NCBI GenBank assembly: GCA_047125605.1
Contig: CP138932.1
Coordinates: forward strand, 2,418,001-2,482,000
Source: JAKVBK01 sp022447275
GTDB taxonomy: Bacteria > Pseudomonadota > Alphaproteobacteria > Rhodobacterales > Rhodobacteraceae
Length of the DNA stretch: 64,000 nucleotides
Direction: 5' to 3'
Of the stretch, positions 40,403 through 49,378 are shown in pieces (positions within the stretch are counted from its first letter, which is position 1; every line of letters starts with the position of its first letter). A program made the position numbers and the translations under genes. The notes beneath the pieces are model-generated. The model saw only the letters and a list, made by a program, of their open reading frames with translations, searched no databases and was not told the DNA's origin.

Positions 40403-41707
40403 ATGCCCCAGTTTCTTGACAGCCGCGATACAGATTTCGAAGCCCGTTTCGCGGCCCTGCTGAACATGAAGCGGGAGGACAGCCCGGATGTGGACGCCAC
40501 CGTGGCCGGGATCATCGCAGATGTGCGCGCCCGGGGAGATGCGGCCGTGATCGAGATGACGGAAACCTTCGACAGGATCCGCCTGTCGCCGGACACGCTG
40601 AGGTTTTCGCAAGACGAGATGGACCAGCTGATCGCCGAGGTGCCACAGGCCGAGCGCGCGGCCCTGACGTTGGCCGCCGAGCGCATCGAGAACTACCACG
40701 CCCGCCAAATGCCGCAAGACGCGCGCTGGCAGGATGAGACGGGCGCAACGCTGGGCTGGCGCTGGGGCCCGGTTTCGGCGGCGGGCCTCTATGTGCCGGG
40801 CGGGCTGGCATCCTACCCCTCATCCGTGCTGATGAACGCGATCCCGGCCCGTGTCGCCGGGGTGGGCCGGTTGGTCATCACGGTGCCCACGCCGGACGGG
40901 GTGGCCAACCCGCTTGTCCTGCTGGCCGCACGCCTTGCCGGGGTGGATGAGGTTTACCGGATCGGCGGCGCACAGGCTGTGGCTGCTTTGGCCTATGGCA
41001 CCGAGACGATCGCCCCGGTCGATAAGATCACGGGCCCCGGAAACGCCTTTGTCGCTGCCGCAAAACGCCGTGTCTTCGGGAAAGTCGGCATCGACATGAT
41101 CGCCGGCCCGTCGGAAATCCTTGTGATCGCCGATGGCGACAATGACCCCGATTGGATCGCGCTCGACCTGCTCAGCCAGGCCGAACATGATGAAAGCGCA
41201 CAATCGGTTTTGATCACCACAGATGCCGCGTTCGCCAAAGCCGTTTCCGACGCGGTGGACGCGCGGCTTCAAACCCTAGCCAGACGCGCCATCGCAGGGG
41301 CATCCTGGCGCGATTTTGGCGCGATCATCACTGTGCGGGATTTGGATGAGGCCGCTGCCCTGTCAGATCGTTTCGCGCCAGAGCACTTGGAACTTTGCGT
41401 CGCAAATCCGGAAGCTCTGTCAGAAAAGATCACCAATGCAGGGGCGATCTTCCTGGGCCAATGGACACCGGAAGCCATAGGTGACTACGTCGGCGGCCCC
41501 AATCACGTGCTGCCCACGGCCCGGTCTGCGCGGTTCTCATCCGGCTTGTCCGTCATGGATTTCCTCAAGCGCACGACCCTCGCGCGCATGACGCCGGAAT
41601 CGCTCAAGGCAATCGGCCCAGCGGCTGAGACCCTAGCCGCCTCAGAAAGCCTCGAGGCCCACGGCCTTTCAGTGACAGCCCGTCTGGAGCGGCTCAACAA
41701 GGCCTGA
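40403..41707 (+). CDS. hisD: Histidinol dehydrogenase HisD
   Basis: A 434-residue zinc enzyme catalysing the last two steps of histidine synthesis, histidinol to histidine with NAD. Motifs include GPGNAFVAAAKRRVFGKVGI, MIAGPSEILVIAD, SQAEHDESAQSVL (zinc Gln/His) and RFAPEHLELC (catalytic Glu-His). The start at 40403 (MPQFLDSRD) fits the family; the in-frame ATG at 40349 adds 18 unrelated residues. It is followed at 125 bp by the UPF0262 gene. Confidence 0.96.
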   Translation: MPQFLDSRDTDFEARFAALLNMKREDSPDVDATVAGIIADVRARGDAAVIEMTETFDRIRLSPDTLRFSQDEMDQLIAEVPQAERAALTLAAERIENYHARQMPQDARWQDETGATLGWRWGPVSAAGLYVPGGLASYPSSVLMNAIPARVAGVGRLVITVPTPDGVANPLVLLAARLAGVDEVYRIGGAQAVAALAYGTETIAPVDKITGPGNAFVAAAKRRVFGKVGIDMIAGPSEILVIADGDNDPDWIALDLLSQAEHDESAQSVLITTDAAFAKAVSDAVDARLQTLARRAIAGASWRDFGAIITVRDLDEAAALSDRFAPEHLELCVANPEALSEKITNAGAIFLGQWTPEAIGDYVGGPNHVLPTARSARFSSGLSVMDFLKRTTLARMTPESLKAIGPAAETLAASESLEAHGLSVTARLERLNKA

Positions 41708-41831
41708 AGACCCCGGCAGGCACACACTCCCGCCTGCGCAGATACGTCCCCCGGCATTCGCCAAGCCTCGCAGCATTTGCGCGCTGCCGCAGGCCGCGCT
41801 ATGGCTATCGGCGAAGAGAAGGACGCCTGCC

Positions 41832-42311
41832 ATGAGCCGCATCAGCCACATCGAAATAGATGACTCAAACCTGCCGCCGCCCACCCCGGCAATCGAGCAG
41901 GAACGGCGCGTGGCGATCTTTGATCTTCTGGAGGAAAACAGCTTCACCCTGCCCCGTCGCGCAGATCGTGAAACGCCCCCGGGGCCCTATCACCTGAGCC
42001 TGTCGATCCGCGATCGTCGGCTTGTCTTCGAAATTGCAACCGAGGATTCGCTGCCTGCGGCCGCATTTCACCTGTCCCTTTCCCCATTCCGACAGGTGGT
42101 GAAGGATTACTGGCAGATCTGCGAAAGCTATTTCGACGCGGTCAAGAAACTGCCGCCCTCACAGATCGAAGCAATCGACATGGCGCGCCGGGGCATCCAC
42201 AACGAAGGCGCGCGTGTGCTGCAGGACAGGCTTGAAGGAAAGGCCGAAGTGGACACAGACACAGCACGCCGCCTGTTCACCCTGATCTGCGTTCTGCATT
42301 TCGGGGGCTGA
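41832..42311 (+). CDS. UPF0262 family protein
   Basis: A 159-residue cytosolic protein of the UPF0262 family, restricted to alphaproteobacteria. The sequence has EQERRVAIFDLLEENSFTLP and PYHLSLSIRDRRLVFEI, and the C-terminal YFDAVKKLPPSQIEAIDMARRG block is typical. No catalytic motif is evident. It follows hisD and precedes the LMW-phosphatase-like gene by 3 bp, consistent with one operon. Confidence 0.85.
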   Translation: MSRISHIEIDDSNLPPPTPAIEQERRVAIFDLLEENSFTLPRRADRETPPGPYHLSLSIRDRRLVFEIATEDSLPAAAFHLSLSPFRQVVKDYWQICESYFDAVKKLPPSQIEAIDMARRGIHNEGARVLQDRLEGKAEVDTDTARRLFTLICVLHFGG

Positions 42312-42314
42312 GCA

Positions 42315-42776
42315 GTGCCGGAAACAGGATTACCCTCTTCCATCCTGTTTTGCTGTGATCACAACGCAGTCCGCTCCCCCATGGCCGAAGGCATCGCCAA
42401 ACAAATGTTTGGCCAGCGGGCCTACATGCAGTCGGCGGGTGTGCGCAACGATCTTGAAATCGATGGCTTTGCGATTGCGGTTTGCCAGGAAATCGGCGTC
42501 GAGCTCTCGCGTCACAGATCGCGCAGTTTCGAGGAAATGCAGGAATGGGGTGACGATATTTCGAGCTACGATCTGATCGTGGCCCTGTCGCCCGCCTCCC
42601 AGCGCCAAGCCTTGGAACTCACCCGCTATTACCATCTTGAGGTCGCGTATTGGCCTGTTCTCGATCCCACCGGGCTCGGCGAAAACCGGGAGTCAAAGCT
42701 GGCCTCCTATCGCCAGACCCGGGATCAGATCATTGCCCGCCTCACGGATCAGTTCGGCGCCCCTGATCCTGCTTGA
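42315..42776 (+). CDS. Low-molecular-weight protein tyrosine phosphatase / arsenate reductase-like protein
   Basis: A 153-residue LMW-PTP fold protein. The P-loop CDHNAVRS (C-X5-R-S, about residues 14-21) and a C-terminal acid, DPTG (about residue 119), match the family. Members dephosphorylate phosphotyrosine or reduce arsenate; which applies is not clear. A GTG start at 42315 lies 3 bp after the UPF0262 stop, so translation is coupled. Confidence 0.85.
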   Translation: MPETGLPSSILFCCDHNAVRSPMAEGIAKQMFGQRAYMQSAGVRNDLEIDGFAIAVCQEIGVELSRHRSRSFEEMQEWGDDISSYDLIVALSPASQRQALELTRYYHLEVAYWPVLDPTGLGENRESKLASYRQTRDQIIARLTDQFGAPDPA

Positions 42777-43064
42777 ATCCATAGCACCAAACGCACTGTT
42801 CCTGAGGTCTCAGGCCTTGGCCAGAATATCCTTGACTGAAAGCTGGCGCCCCCCCCTCATAGCGGCACGAACGCTTGGCGCAGGCCCCGTCCCGCCACCT
42901 GCAACGGGCCCGATGGGCCCGTCAGGGCAGCGAACACTGCAAACAAAGCATGCCCAATTGGTCACATTCGTATGTTTGCTGACGAATCCACCTTGAAAAG
43001 AAAACGCACAGCGCGCATCTACGGGGCGCTCGCAGTCAAGCGGGCGGCATAAGATGGAGTGAAC
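42777..43064. other. Leader region of infA with a GC-rich hairpin
   Basis: The 288 bp before infA hold no gene. Bases 42904-42911 (acgggccc) pair perfectly with 42915-42922 (gggcccgt) around a three-base loop. No T-run follows, so it is not a standard terminator; attenuation or a leader structure of infA is possible. No clear promoter hexamers were assigned. Confidence 0.5.
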
Positions 43065-43283
43065 ATGGCCAAGGAAGAGATGCTCGAATTTCCTGGTGTC
43101 GTAAAGGAACTCCTGCCCAATGCGACGTTCCGGGTCGAGCTCGAAAACGGCCATGAGATCATCGCACATACGGCAGGCAAGATGCGCAAAAACCGCATCA
43201 GGGTTCTGGCAGGCGACCGGGTTCAAGTTGAAATGACCCCCTACGACCTGACCAAGGGCCGGATCAATTACCGCTTCAAGTAA
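43065..43283 (+). CDS. infA: Translation initiation factor IF-1
   Basis: A 72-residue OB-fold (S1-like) protein that binds the A-site of the 30S subunit. The whole family pattern is present: MAKEEMLEFPGVVKELLP, FRVELENGHEIIAHTAGKMR and RVLAGDRVQVEMTPYDL. The start at 43065 follows an ATGA-like context; the in-frame ATG at 43059 would add MN. maf lies 21 bp downstream. Confidence 0.97.
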   Translation: MAKEEMLEFPGVVKELLPNATFRVELENGHEIIAHTAGKMRKNRIRVLAGDRVQVEMTPYDLTKGRINYRFK

Positions 43284-43304
43284 GCAGCGCGTGGGAGCGC
43301 CTCA

Positions 43305-43886
43305 ATGGCACTGATCCTCGGCTCGGGCTCACCGCGCCGCAAGGATCTGCTCGCGCAGATCGGTGTGGTGGCGGATGACATTCGCCCACCAGACATCGAT
43401 GAAACGCCCCACAAAGGGGAACGCCCAGCCCCCTACTGCGCCCGCATGGCGCGCGAGAAGGCGATGGCCGTGCCCGCCAGCGCCGAGGATATCGTCCTGT
43501 CGGCGGACACAACAGTGGCCGTGGGGCGCCGCATTCTCGGCAAGCCCGCCGATGCAGACCAGGCACGCGCCTTTCTCGAACTGCTCTCGGGCCGCAGGCA
43601 CAGAGTGATCACCGCCGTGGCCCTGCGCCGGGGCGAAAAGATGTGGGAACGGGCTGTCAGTTCTGCAGTGCGCATGAAGCGGCTGGATCGGCTGGAAATC
43701 GACGATTACCTGCACACCGGCGATTGGGACGGCAAAGCAGGCGGATACTCGATCCAAGGTCCGGCTGGGGCGTTTATTCCGTGGATCGAGGGCAGCTATA
43801 GCGCCATCGTGGGCCTGCCCGTTGCAGAAACCGCCGCCCTGTTGCAGGCCGCCGGCTATCCACTGCGCGGGGGAGGTGTCTCATGA
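43305..43886 (+). CDS. maf: Maf family nucleoside-triphosphate pyrophosphatase
   Basis: A 193-residue pyrophosphatase that hydrolyses non-canonical or dTTP/UTP nucleotides. The Ser-Pro-Arg-Arg of GSGSPRRKDLL, the catalytic Asp in ILSADTTVAVG-like VLSADTTVAVGRRILGKP and the downstream Arg/Lys match the family. The Asp-Thr following Ala points to the dTTP/UTP-type (YhdE-like) Maf rather than the 7-methyl-GTP type (YceF-like). Its stop overlaps the start of the RNase gene by 4 bp. Confidence 0.92.
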   Translation: MALILGSGSPRRKDLLAQIGVVADDIRPPDIDETPHKGERPAPYCARMAREKAMAVPASAEDIVLSADTTVAVGRRILGKPADADQARAFLELLSGRRHRVITAVALRRGEKMWERAVSSAVRMKRLDRLEIDDYLHTGDWDGKAGGYSIQGPAGAFIPWIEGSYSAIVGLPVAETAALLQAAGYPLRGGGVS

Positions 43887-44929
43887 AGGGCAGCAGCGTT
43901 CTGTTGGATCGCATCGCAGGCCGCCGCACGGCTGTTCGTCTGCAGGATGGTGCGTTGCAAGACTTTCTGATCGACGAAGCAGATGACAGCGCGCCCGGCA
44001 CGGGGGCCATTTTCAGGGCCAAGGTAGACCGCCCCGTGAAAGGCCAGGGCGGGCTCTTTGTGGCGTTGGGCAATGGACTCAAGGGCTTCATGCGCGATGG
44101 CAAGGGCCTGTCGCAGGGGCAGACGCTTCTCGTGCAGGTGACCGGCACCGCAGAAGCTGGCAAAGCGATTCCCGTCACCCGCCGCGTTCTGTTCAAGAGC
44201 AAATGGGCGATTGTGACACCCGGCGCACCGGGCACCAATATTTCCCGCGCCATCCGAGAAGAGGAAACCCGCCTGCGCCTGAAGGCAGCCGTGTCCGATC
44301 TAGACCTGCCAGAAGGGTGCGGTTTGATCCTGCGTTCCGCCTGCGCTGAGGCCGATCCCGACGCCGTGGCAGAAGATGCAGAGGAGATGGCCGGGCTGGC
44401 CGAGGCCCTTCTCAAGGACAGCAAAGGGGCACCCGAGTTGCTGATCGAGGGCCCCGACGCCCATCATATGGCTTGGCGCGAATGGGGCGATCCGGATGAA
44501 TTGGATACGGCAGAAGGATGCCTTGCAGCCCGCGGTGTGCTGGATCAGATCGAAAGTTTGTTTTCACCCGTGGTTTCGCTTGCAGGCGGCGCCAGCATGG
44601 CAGTTGAGCCAACCCGCGCGCTTGTTGCCGTAGATGTAAACACCGGCGCTGACACCTCTCCGGCGGCCGGGCTGAAGGCCAATATTGCAGCCCTAAGAGA
44701 TCTGCCGCGCCAACTGCGCTTGCGGGGCTTGGGCGGGCAGATCGTTGTCGACATCGCCCCGACCCCAAAAAAAGACCGCAAACAGCTCGAGCAGGTGTTG
44801 CGCGCAGCCCTCAAGACCTGTCCGGTTGAAACAAACTTTGTGGGCTGGACACCGCTGGGGCACATTGAATTGCAGCGCAAACGGGAGCGCCTGCCCCTGA
44901 CAGAGCTTTTGCCAAATGGCCTTTCATGA
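43883..44929 (+). CDS. Short ribonuclease E/G family protein
   Basis: A 348-residue RNase E/G-like protein, shorter than E. coli RNase G (489). The N-terminal region includes an S1-like stretch (GAIFRAKVDRPVKGQGGLFV, GFMRDG). The two catalytic Asp positions are in VAVDVNTGAD and IVVDIAPTPKK. The C-terminal zinc-link Cys motif and small domain of full-length enzymes are absent. It probably acts on single-stranded RNA with 5'-end sensing altered. In related genomes this short form follows maf. A terminator lies at 45014-45050. Confidence 0.85.
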   Translation: MKGSSVLLDRIAGRRTAVRLQDGALQDFLIDEADDSAPGTGAIFRAKVDRPVKGQGGLFVALGNGLKGFMRDGKGLSQGQTLLVQVTGTAEAGKAIPVTRRVLFKSKWAIVTPGAPGTNISRAIREEETRLRLKAAVSDLDLPEGCGLILRSACAEADPDAVAEDAEEMAGLAEALLKDSKGAPELLIEGPDAHHMAWREWGDPDELDTAEGCLAARGVLDQIESLFSPVVSLAGGASMAVEPTRALVAVDVNTGADTSPAAGLKANIAALRDLPRQLRLRGLGGQIVVDIAPTPKKDRKQLEQVLRAALKTCPVETNFVGWTPLGHIELQRKRERLPLTELLPNGLS

Positions 44930-45013
44930 GTGATCTCTTGCTGTGGCAGGCCTTATGCAGCAGGTGCCCTGCCCCGGTATAAAGAACGGTGCGCGCAGCG
45001 GCATTCAAAGCAA

Positions 45014-45050
45014 ATGCGCCCTGAAGAATGCTGACGGGGCGCGTCTTTTG
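45014..45050 (+). terminator. Rho-independent terminator of the infA-maf-RNase operon
   Basis: Bases 45016-45021 (gcgccc) pair with 45037-45042 (gggcgc) around a 15-base loop, followed by gtctttt at 45043-45049. It lies about 85 bp past the RNase stop codon. A longer loop makes it weaker than the one at 13930. Confidence 0.65.
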
Positions 45051-45195
45051 GCAAATGCACAGTATTGCACCTCAAAGAGGTCTCTTGCGGCTTTTAACCA
45101 TCAGTTAACCCTGAAATTGGTCTAGGTCAGCCACGTATCCGCCACAATCTTGGCCGATAAACACCTTTGGGACAGCCACAGGGTGGAGCGATCTA

Positions 45196-45591
45196 ATGAT
45201 CAAGAACAGGACATTCAGCCCGTTTCTTTACGGCGGTGCACTTCTTGGCATTGTGCTGACCTGCGGCCTCTACATGGATCTGATCGCCGATCCTGAACAC
45301 AGCGCGCAAAACCACCTCGAGGGCGATACCCCCCATGAAATGATGCGCTTCATGCGCACGGCAGATGCGGACATAAACCCGGAAGAATGGGTGGCGGAGC
45401 TGACCTCATTGCGTCCTGCCAAAGTCCTCTCTGAGATCCCCAAGCGCTGCGGAACACGCACCCGCGCGGCGAACGCGGCAGCCGAGTTGGCAGGAAAGCA
45501 ACGGTTGGCAGCGAAGAACAGCTGTGCCCCCTCATTGAGCGGTGAAATATTGCAATTGGACGCGCCAATCGTCACGGTCCCCTCGGAGTGA
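45196..45591 (+). CDS. Unknown single-helix membrane-anchored protein
   Basis: A 131-residue protein with an N-terminal hydrophobic segment (about residues 10-30, LYGGALLGIVLTCGLYMDLI) that could be a signal anchor. The rest is soluble and contains Cys residues near 85 and 109. No family is recognised. The next gene, a PstS/OmpA fusion, begins 20 bp downstream on the same strand, so the two are probably one operon and may act together in the periplasm. Confidence 0.65.
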   Translation: MIKNRTFSPFLYGGALLGIVLTCGLYMDLIADPEHSAQNHLEGDTPHEMMRFMRTADADINPEEWVAELTSLRPAKVLSEIPKRCGTRTRAANAAAELAGKQRLAAKNSCAPSLSGEILQLDAPIVTVPSE

Positions 45592-45610
45592 TACCGGCGC
45601 AGGGGACGCC

Positions 45611-47161
45611 ATGTTTCATCAAATTGCTGTACTGCCCAGGGCATTTTTGGCCGGTATGCTCGGCCTTTTGGTGTTTGCCGGCCCGATCGCGGCTGAGCAA
45701 ACGCTGCCCAGCGCCACGGATCAGAAATCTGTCACTTTCCAAGATTCCGAAAGCAGCTTCACTCTGACAGGCCAGCTGTTGTCCTATGACGGGCTCTATG
45801 CACGAATCCAAACAGAAAACGGCCCCGTAACGGTGGCCACAGAAGGGCTCGATTGTGTGGGCGCGGCTTGCCCTGACGCAAATACGGCCAAACCCACTTT
45901 GCGGCTTGCCGGCGTGCCCGAGATGACACGCGTCTTGTTGCCCGCGCTGATCGAACGCTATGCCCTGTCGGCCGGGATGCGGGTGCAGAAATCCGAAAGC
46001 GCCCCCGCGACAACACTTTTCTCATTGTCGCGCCCGGATGCAGTCTTCGACATTTCCGTGACAACTGACACCCAAGCCGCCGCAATTGCCGACCAGAAAG
46101 AAGGCCGCGTGGACATTGTTCTTGCGCTCAGCGAACCCGATGGCGCGCAAGCGCGGCAACTGCGGGTCGTGGCGCTTGACGGGCTCGTGCCAGCGGTGGC
46201 GCGGGCCAATCCATTGCGCAAGATCTCACTCGCGGCCTTGCAGCAGGTTCTGTCCGAGGAAGTGACAGATTGGTCTGAACTGGGCCATCCCGAAGGAGGA
46301 CCAATCCGCCTTCTGGGCTCGCAATCCCCTAAGGACGGGTTTCTCGGCCTGCCCTTGCCAGCCCCAACGCCCTTCCCAAACAGTGTCAGCACCCGGCCGC
46401 TTTCAATGGCAGATCGGATTGCGTCAGACCCCTCTGCATTCGGGTTGGTGCGCGCGTCCCAACTGGGCCTCGCACGCGCTCTGGCCCTTGAAGGCGCCTG
46501 CGGGCGCCCAATTGGCGCAAATGCAACGCGCCTGAAAGCCGAGGATTATCCGCTTCATGCCCCGCTTCTTCTGGTCTTGCCGCAGCGCCGTCTGCCCCGC
46601 GGCAGCAAGGCCTTCCTGCAGTTTTTTGAGACCCCCGCGGCGCAGCTGGTGGTCCGTCGAGCAGGCTATGTGGACCAGATGCCCGACAGAGTGCCGATGG
46701 TTCAGCAGGGCCAGCGTCTGGTCAATGCCGTCGCTGCAGCAGGCCGCAACGGCGCTGCAAGCCTCGCAGATATGCAGGAGCTGGTTGCGGGTCTTGCCGG
46801 GGCTGAGCGGCTGACAACAACGTTCCGCTTTCGCGACGGTGGTGCTGAGCTGGACGCCCAGTCCAGCGGCAATATCGAACGCCTCGCCCGCATGCTGGCC
46901 ACCGGACGGCTGACAGGCACCGAGATGATCTTTGCTGGCTTTGGCGATGGCACAGGCCCCGCGCCGCGCAACAAAGAGCTTTCGCTGGAACGGGCGCAGG
47001 CCGTGCGCGGCGCAGTGCAGGCGCAGCTTGAGCAGTTGTCAGCCGGGCCGCCCCCGCTGGAATTGAGCGTTCAGGGCCATGGTGAGGTGTTGCCCATGGG
47101 CTGCGATGACAGCGCCTGGGGCCGCCAAGTGAACCGACGTGTGGAAGTCTGGCTGAGATAG
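45611..47161 (+). CDS. Periplasmic PstS-like/OmpA-like fusion protein
   Basis: A 516-residue protein. A signal peptide (about residues 1-28) ends near GPIAA-EQT. Residues 30-90 form a small domain with LTGQLLSYDGLYARIQTENG and a Cys pair. Residues 95-380 resemble a periplasmic binding protein of the PstS type (substrate-binding/ABC type), with TDWSELGHPEGGPIRLLGSQ. The last ~130 residues form an OmpA peptidoglycan-binding domain: IFAGFGDGTGPAPRNKELSL then ERAQAVRGAV and VNRRVEVWL. It may bind phosphate or another ligand while anchored to the cell wall. The in-frame start at 45542 overlaps the previous gene and is rejected. Confidence 0.8.
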   Translation: MFHQIAVLPRAFLAGMLGLLVFAGPIAAEQTLPSATDQKSVTFQDSESSFTLTGQLLSYDGLYARIQTENGPVTVATEGLDCVGAACPDANTAKPTLRLAGVPEMTRVLLPALIERYALSAGMRVQKSESAPATTLFSLSRPDAVFDISVTTDTQAAAIADQKEGRVDIVLALSEPDGAQARQLRVVALDGLVPAVARANPLRKISLAALQQVLSEEVTDWSELGHPEGGPIRLLGSQSPKDGFLGLPLPAPTPFPNSVSTRPLSMADRIASDPSAFGLVRASQLGLARALALEGACGRPIGANATRLKAEDYPLHAPLLLVLPQRRLPRGSKAFLQFFETPAAQLVVRRAGYVDQMPDRVPMVQQGQRLVNAVAAAGRNGAASLADMQELVAGLAGAERLTTTFRFRDGGAELDAQSSGNIERLARMLATGRLTGTEMIFAGFGDGTGPAPRNKELSLERAQAVRGAVQAQLEQLSAGPPPLELSVQGHGEVLPMGCDDSAWGRQVNRRVEVWLR

Positions 47162-47222
47162 GCTGGCACCGCCTGCCGATTTTGCCGTTCCCGTCACTGG
47201 AAAACCACGCTAGCGTCTGGCC

Positions 47223-48161
47223 ATGTCCACGATCCTCTATACCCACCCCGATTGCCTCAATCACGTCACCCCGGCAGGCCACCCCGAGCGGGTCGATCGC
47301 CTCAAAGCGGTTATGGCAGCGCTCGACGGAGCTGATTTTGAGCAGCTTGACCGGCGCGAGGCGCCCCTTGCCGAGGAGGCGGAGCTTCTGCGCTGCCACA
47401 GTGCCGCCCATGTCGCAGCCATGCAGGCCGCCATTCCGTCCGGTCCAGAGCCGCGGGCGCTGGATGCCGACACCCACGTGATGAATGGCTCCATGCAGGC
47501 GGCGTTGCGTGCGGCCGGTGGCTGTTGTGCTGCAGTTGACGATGTCGTCACAGGCGCCGCTCAGAATGCGTTTGTGGCCGTGCGCCCGCCCGGCCACCAC
47601 GCAGAAACAGAAACGCCCATGGGGTTTTGTCTGTTTGGCAATGTGGCAATCGCAGCCAAACGCGCCCTCGATCACCATGGGCTGGGCCGCGTGGCCGTGA
47701 TGGATTTTGACGTGCATCATGGCAATGGCACCCAAGACTTGCTGTGGAACGAGCCGCGGGCCCGGTTCATCTCGACGCATCAGATGCCACTCTGGCCGGG
47801 CTCAGGTGCGGCCAGTGAAACCGGGGCCCATAACAACATCTTCAACGTGCCCTTGGCACCTGGCAGCGATGGGGCCGTTTTCCGCGCTGCCATGCAGGAA
47901 ACCGTGCTACCAGCGATTGACCAGTTCGCCCCGGACATGATCTTTATCTCTGCCGGCTTTGACGCCCATCACGCCGATCCGCTGGCACAGTTGGCGCTCA
48001 TGCCCGAAGATTTCGCTTGGGCCACCACGGCCCTGTGTGATCTGGCAGACCGTCATTGCGACGGCCGGGTGGTGTCCGCGCTGGAGGGCGGTTATGACCT
48101 TGATGGCCTGGCCGACAGCACGGCGGCCCATGTGAAAGTACTGATGGAGCGGGGCGCATGA
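47223..48161 (+). CDS. Histone-deacetylase-family hydrolase (acetylpolyamine-type)
   Basis: A 312-residue zinc hydrolase with the HDAC fold. The active-site His pair is in RPPGHHAETETPMGFC, and the zinc ligands are in VMDFDVHHGNGTQDL (Asp, His) and SAGFDAHHADPLAQL (Asp). The N-terminal HPERVDRLKAV is also conserved. Bacterial members deacetylate polyamines or protein lysines; the substrate here is unknown. Its stop overlaps the start of xseB by 4 bp, and it probably starts the xseB-ispA operon. Confidence 0.93.
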   Translation: MSTILYTHPDCLNHVTPAGHPERVDRLKAVMAALDGADFEQLDRREAPLAEEAELLRCHSAAHVAAMQAAIPSGPEPRALDADTHVMNGSMQAALRAAGGCCAAVDDVVTGAAQNAFVAVRPPGHHAETETPMGFCLFGNVAIAAKRALDHHGLGRVAVMDFDVHHGNGTQDLLWNEPRARFISTHQMPLWPGSGAASETGAHNNIFNVPLAPGSDGAVFRAAMQETVLPAIDQFAPDMIFISAGFDAHHADPLAQLALMPEDFAWATTALCDLADRHCDGRVVSALEGGYDLDGLADSTAAHVKVLMERGA

Positions 48162-48406
48162 GCGACGATAACAACGACATTTCTCAGATGAGCTTCGAGC
48201 AGGCGATGGCCGAACTTGAGCAAGTGGTGAGCCGGTTGGAATCCGGGGACGTCGCCCTTGAAGAGTCAATCACCCTGTATGAACGCGGCGCAGCCCTGCG
48301 CGAGCACTGCGCGGGTAAACTCAAGCAGGCCGAGGAAAAAATAGCCAAAATCACATTGGATGGCAGCGGTGCGCCCACGGGCACCCAGCCGATGGAGCCC
48401 CAGTGA
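48158..48406 (+). CDS. xseB: Exodeoxyribonuclease VII small subunit XseB
   Basis: An 82-residue helical subunit that pairs with XseA for single-strand DNA degradation. The sequence ISQMSFEQAMAELEQVVSRL, EESITLYERGAALREHC and KLKQAEEKIAKI match the family from start to end. xseA is not in this window. Neighbours overlap by 4 bp on each side, the common xseB-ispA-dxs order. Confidence 0.94.
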   Translation: MSDDNNDISQMSFEQAMAELEQVVSRLESGDVALEESITLYERGAALREHCAGKLKQAEEKIAKITLDGSGAPTGTQPMEPQ

Positions 48407-49284
48407 GCGGGACAGACGTAAAGGCCTTCTTGGCGCAGAGCGCATCGGTCATTCATGCCTGTCTGACCGCCGAGCTGGAGGAATTTCCCAAGGTCTCCAT
48501 CGTGGAGGCGATGGCCTATGCCCTTCAGGGCGGCAAGGGCATCCGGGGCTTTCTTGTGATGGAAGGGGCCGCGCTGCACGGTCTGCCGCGCGAAGCAGGG
48601 GCCTATGCGGCCGCCGCTGTTGAGGCGCTGCACGCCTATTCTCTGGTCCATGATGATCTGCCTGCCATGGATGACGACGATCTGCGCCGGGGCCGGCCAA
48701 CCACCCATCGCAAATGGGATGAAGCCACAGCGATTCTCGCTGGCGACGCCCTTCAAAGCCTGTGCTTTGGCCTGCTGGCCCACGAACACTGTGCCGCGGA
48801 TCCGGCAATCCGCGCAGTTTTGGTGGCCGGCATGGCAGAGGCTGCCGGGGCCCGTGGCATGGTCTATGGGCAAGCACTCGACATCGCTGCCGAGACGGCA
48901 GAGGCGCCCCTGACACTGGACCAGATCACCGAACTGCAGGCGGGCAAGACAGGCGCTCTGATTTCATGGTCGGGCTGGGCTGGCCCAACCCTTGCTGCAG
49001 CAGATCCCACGCGCATGCGCCACTACGCCGATGCGTTGGGCTTGGCCTTCCAGATCGCCGATGACGTATTGGACGTAGAAGGCGATGCGGCTGCAGTGGG
49101 CAAGGCGGTTGGAAAAGATGCGGATGCTGGCAAGGCCACCTTTGTCTCGCTGCTGGGCCTTGATGGCGCCAAGGCCCGCGCCCGCGACTTGGTGACAGAT
49201 GCCTGTGACGCGCTTACGCCCTATGGTGACAAGGCAGAGCGTCTGCGCGCCTTGGCGCAGTATGTGATCGAACGCGATCGCTAG
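48403..49284 (+). CDS. ispA: Farnesyl diphosphate synthase (polyprenyl synthetase family)
   Basis: A 293-residue trans-prenyltransferase that condenses IPP and DMAPP to farnesyl diphosphate. The first Asp-rich motif is HDDLPAMDDDDLRRGRPT and the second is FQIADDVLDVEGD, with the Lys-Gly motif GGKGIRGFL near residue 45. Two Met/Tyr positions upstream set chain length, consistent with C15. The GTG start at 48403 overlaps xseB as GTGA. dxs lies 94 bp downstream. Confidence 0.93.
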   Translation: MSGTDVKAFLAQSASVIHACLTAELEEFPKVSIVEAMAYALQGGKGIRGFLVMEGAALHGLPREAGAYAAAAVEALHAYSLVHDDLPAMDDDDLRRGRPTTHRKWDEATAILAGDALQSLCFGLLAHEHCAADPAIRAVLVAGMAEAAGARGMVYGQALDIAAETAEAPLTLDQITELQAGKTGALISWSGWAGPTLAAADPTRMRHYADALGLAFQIADDVLDVEGDAAAVGKAVGKDADAGKATFVSLLGLDGAKARARDLVTDACDALTPYGDKAERLRALAQYVIERDR

Positions 49285-49378
49285 CCCAAAGACGCTAACA
49301 GATAGCCAACCCGGAAAGCCACGCCTATAAGGGCGCTGGATTCCGAGGGTCAGTCCCGCGGCGAAACAGGAGAGCCTT

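Noticed and set aside
40116..40463. Plus-strand frame before hisD as a transposase remnant
   Set aside because: Short Arg/Cys-rich text looked like degraded coding DNA, but no transposase motif or inverted repeats could be named.
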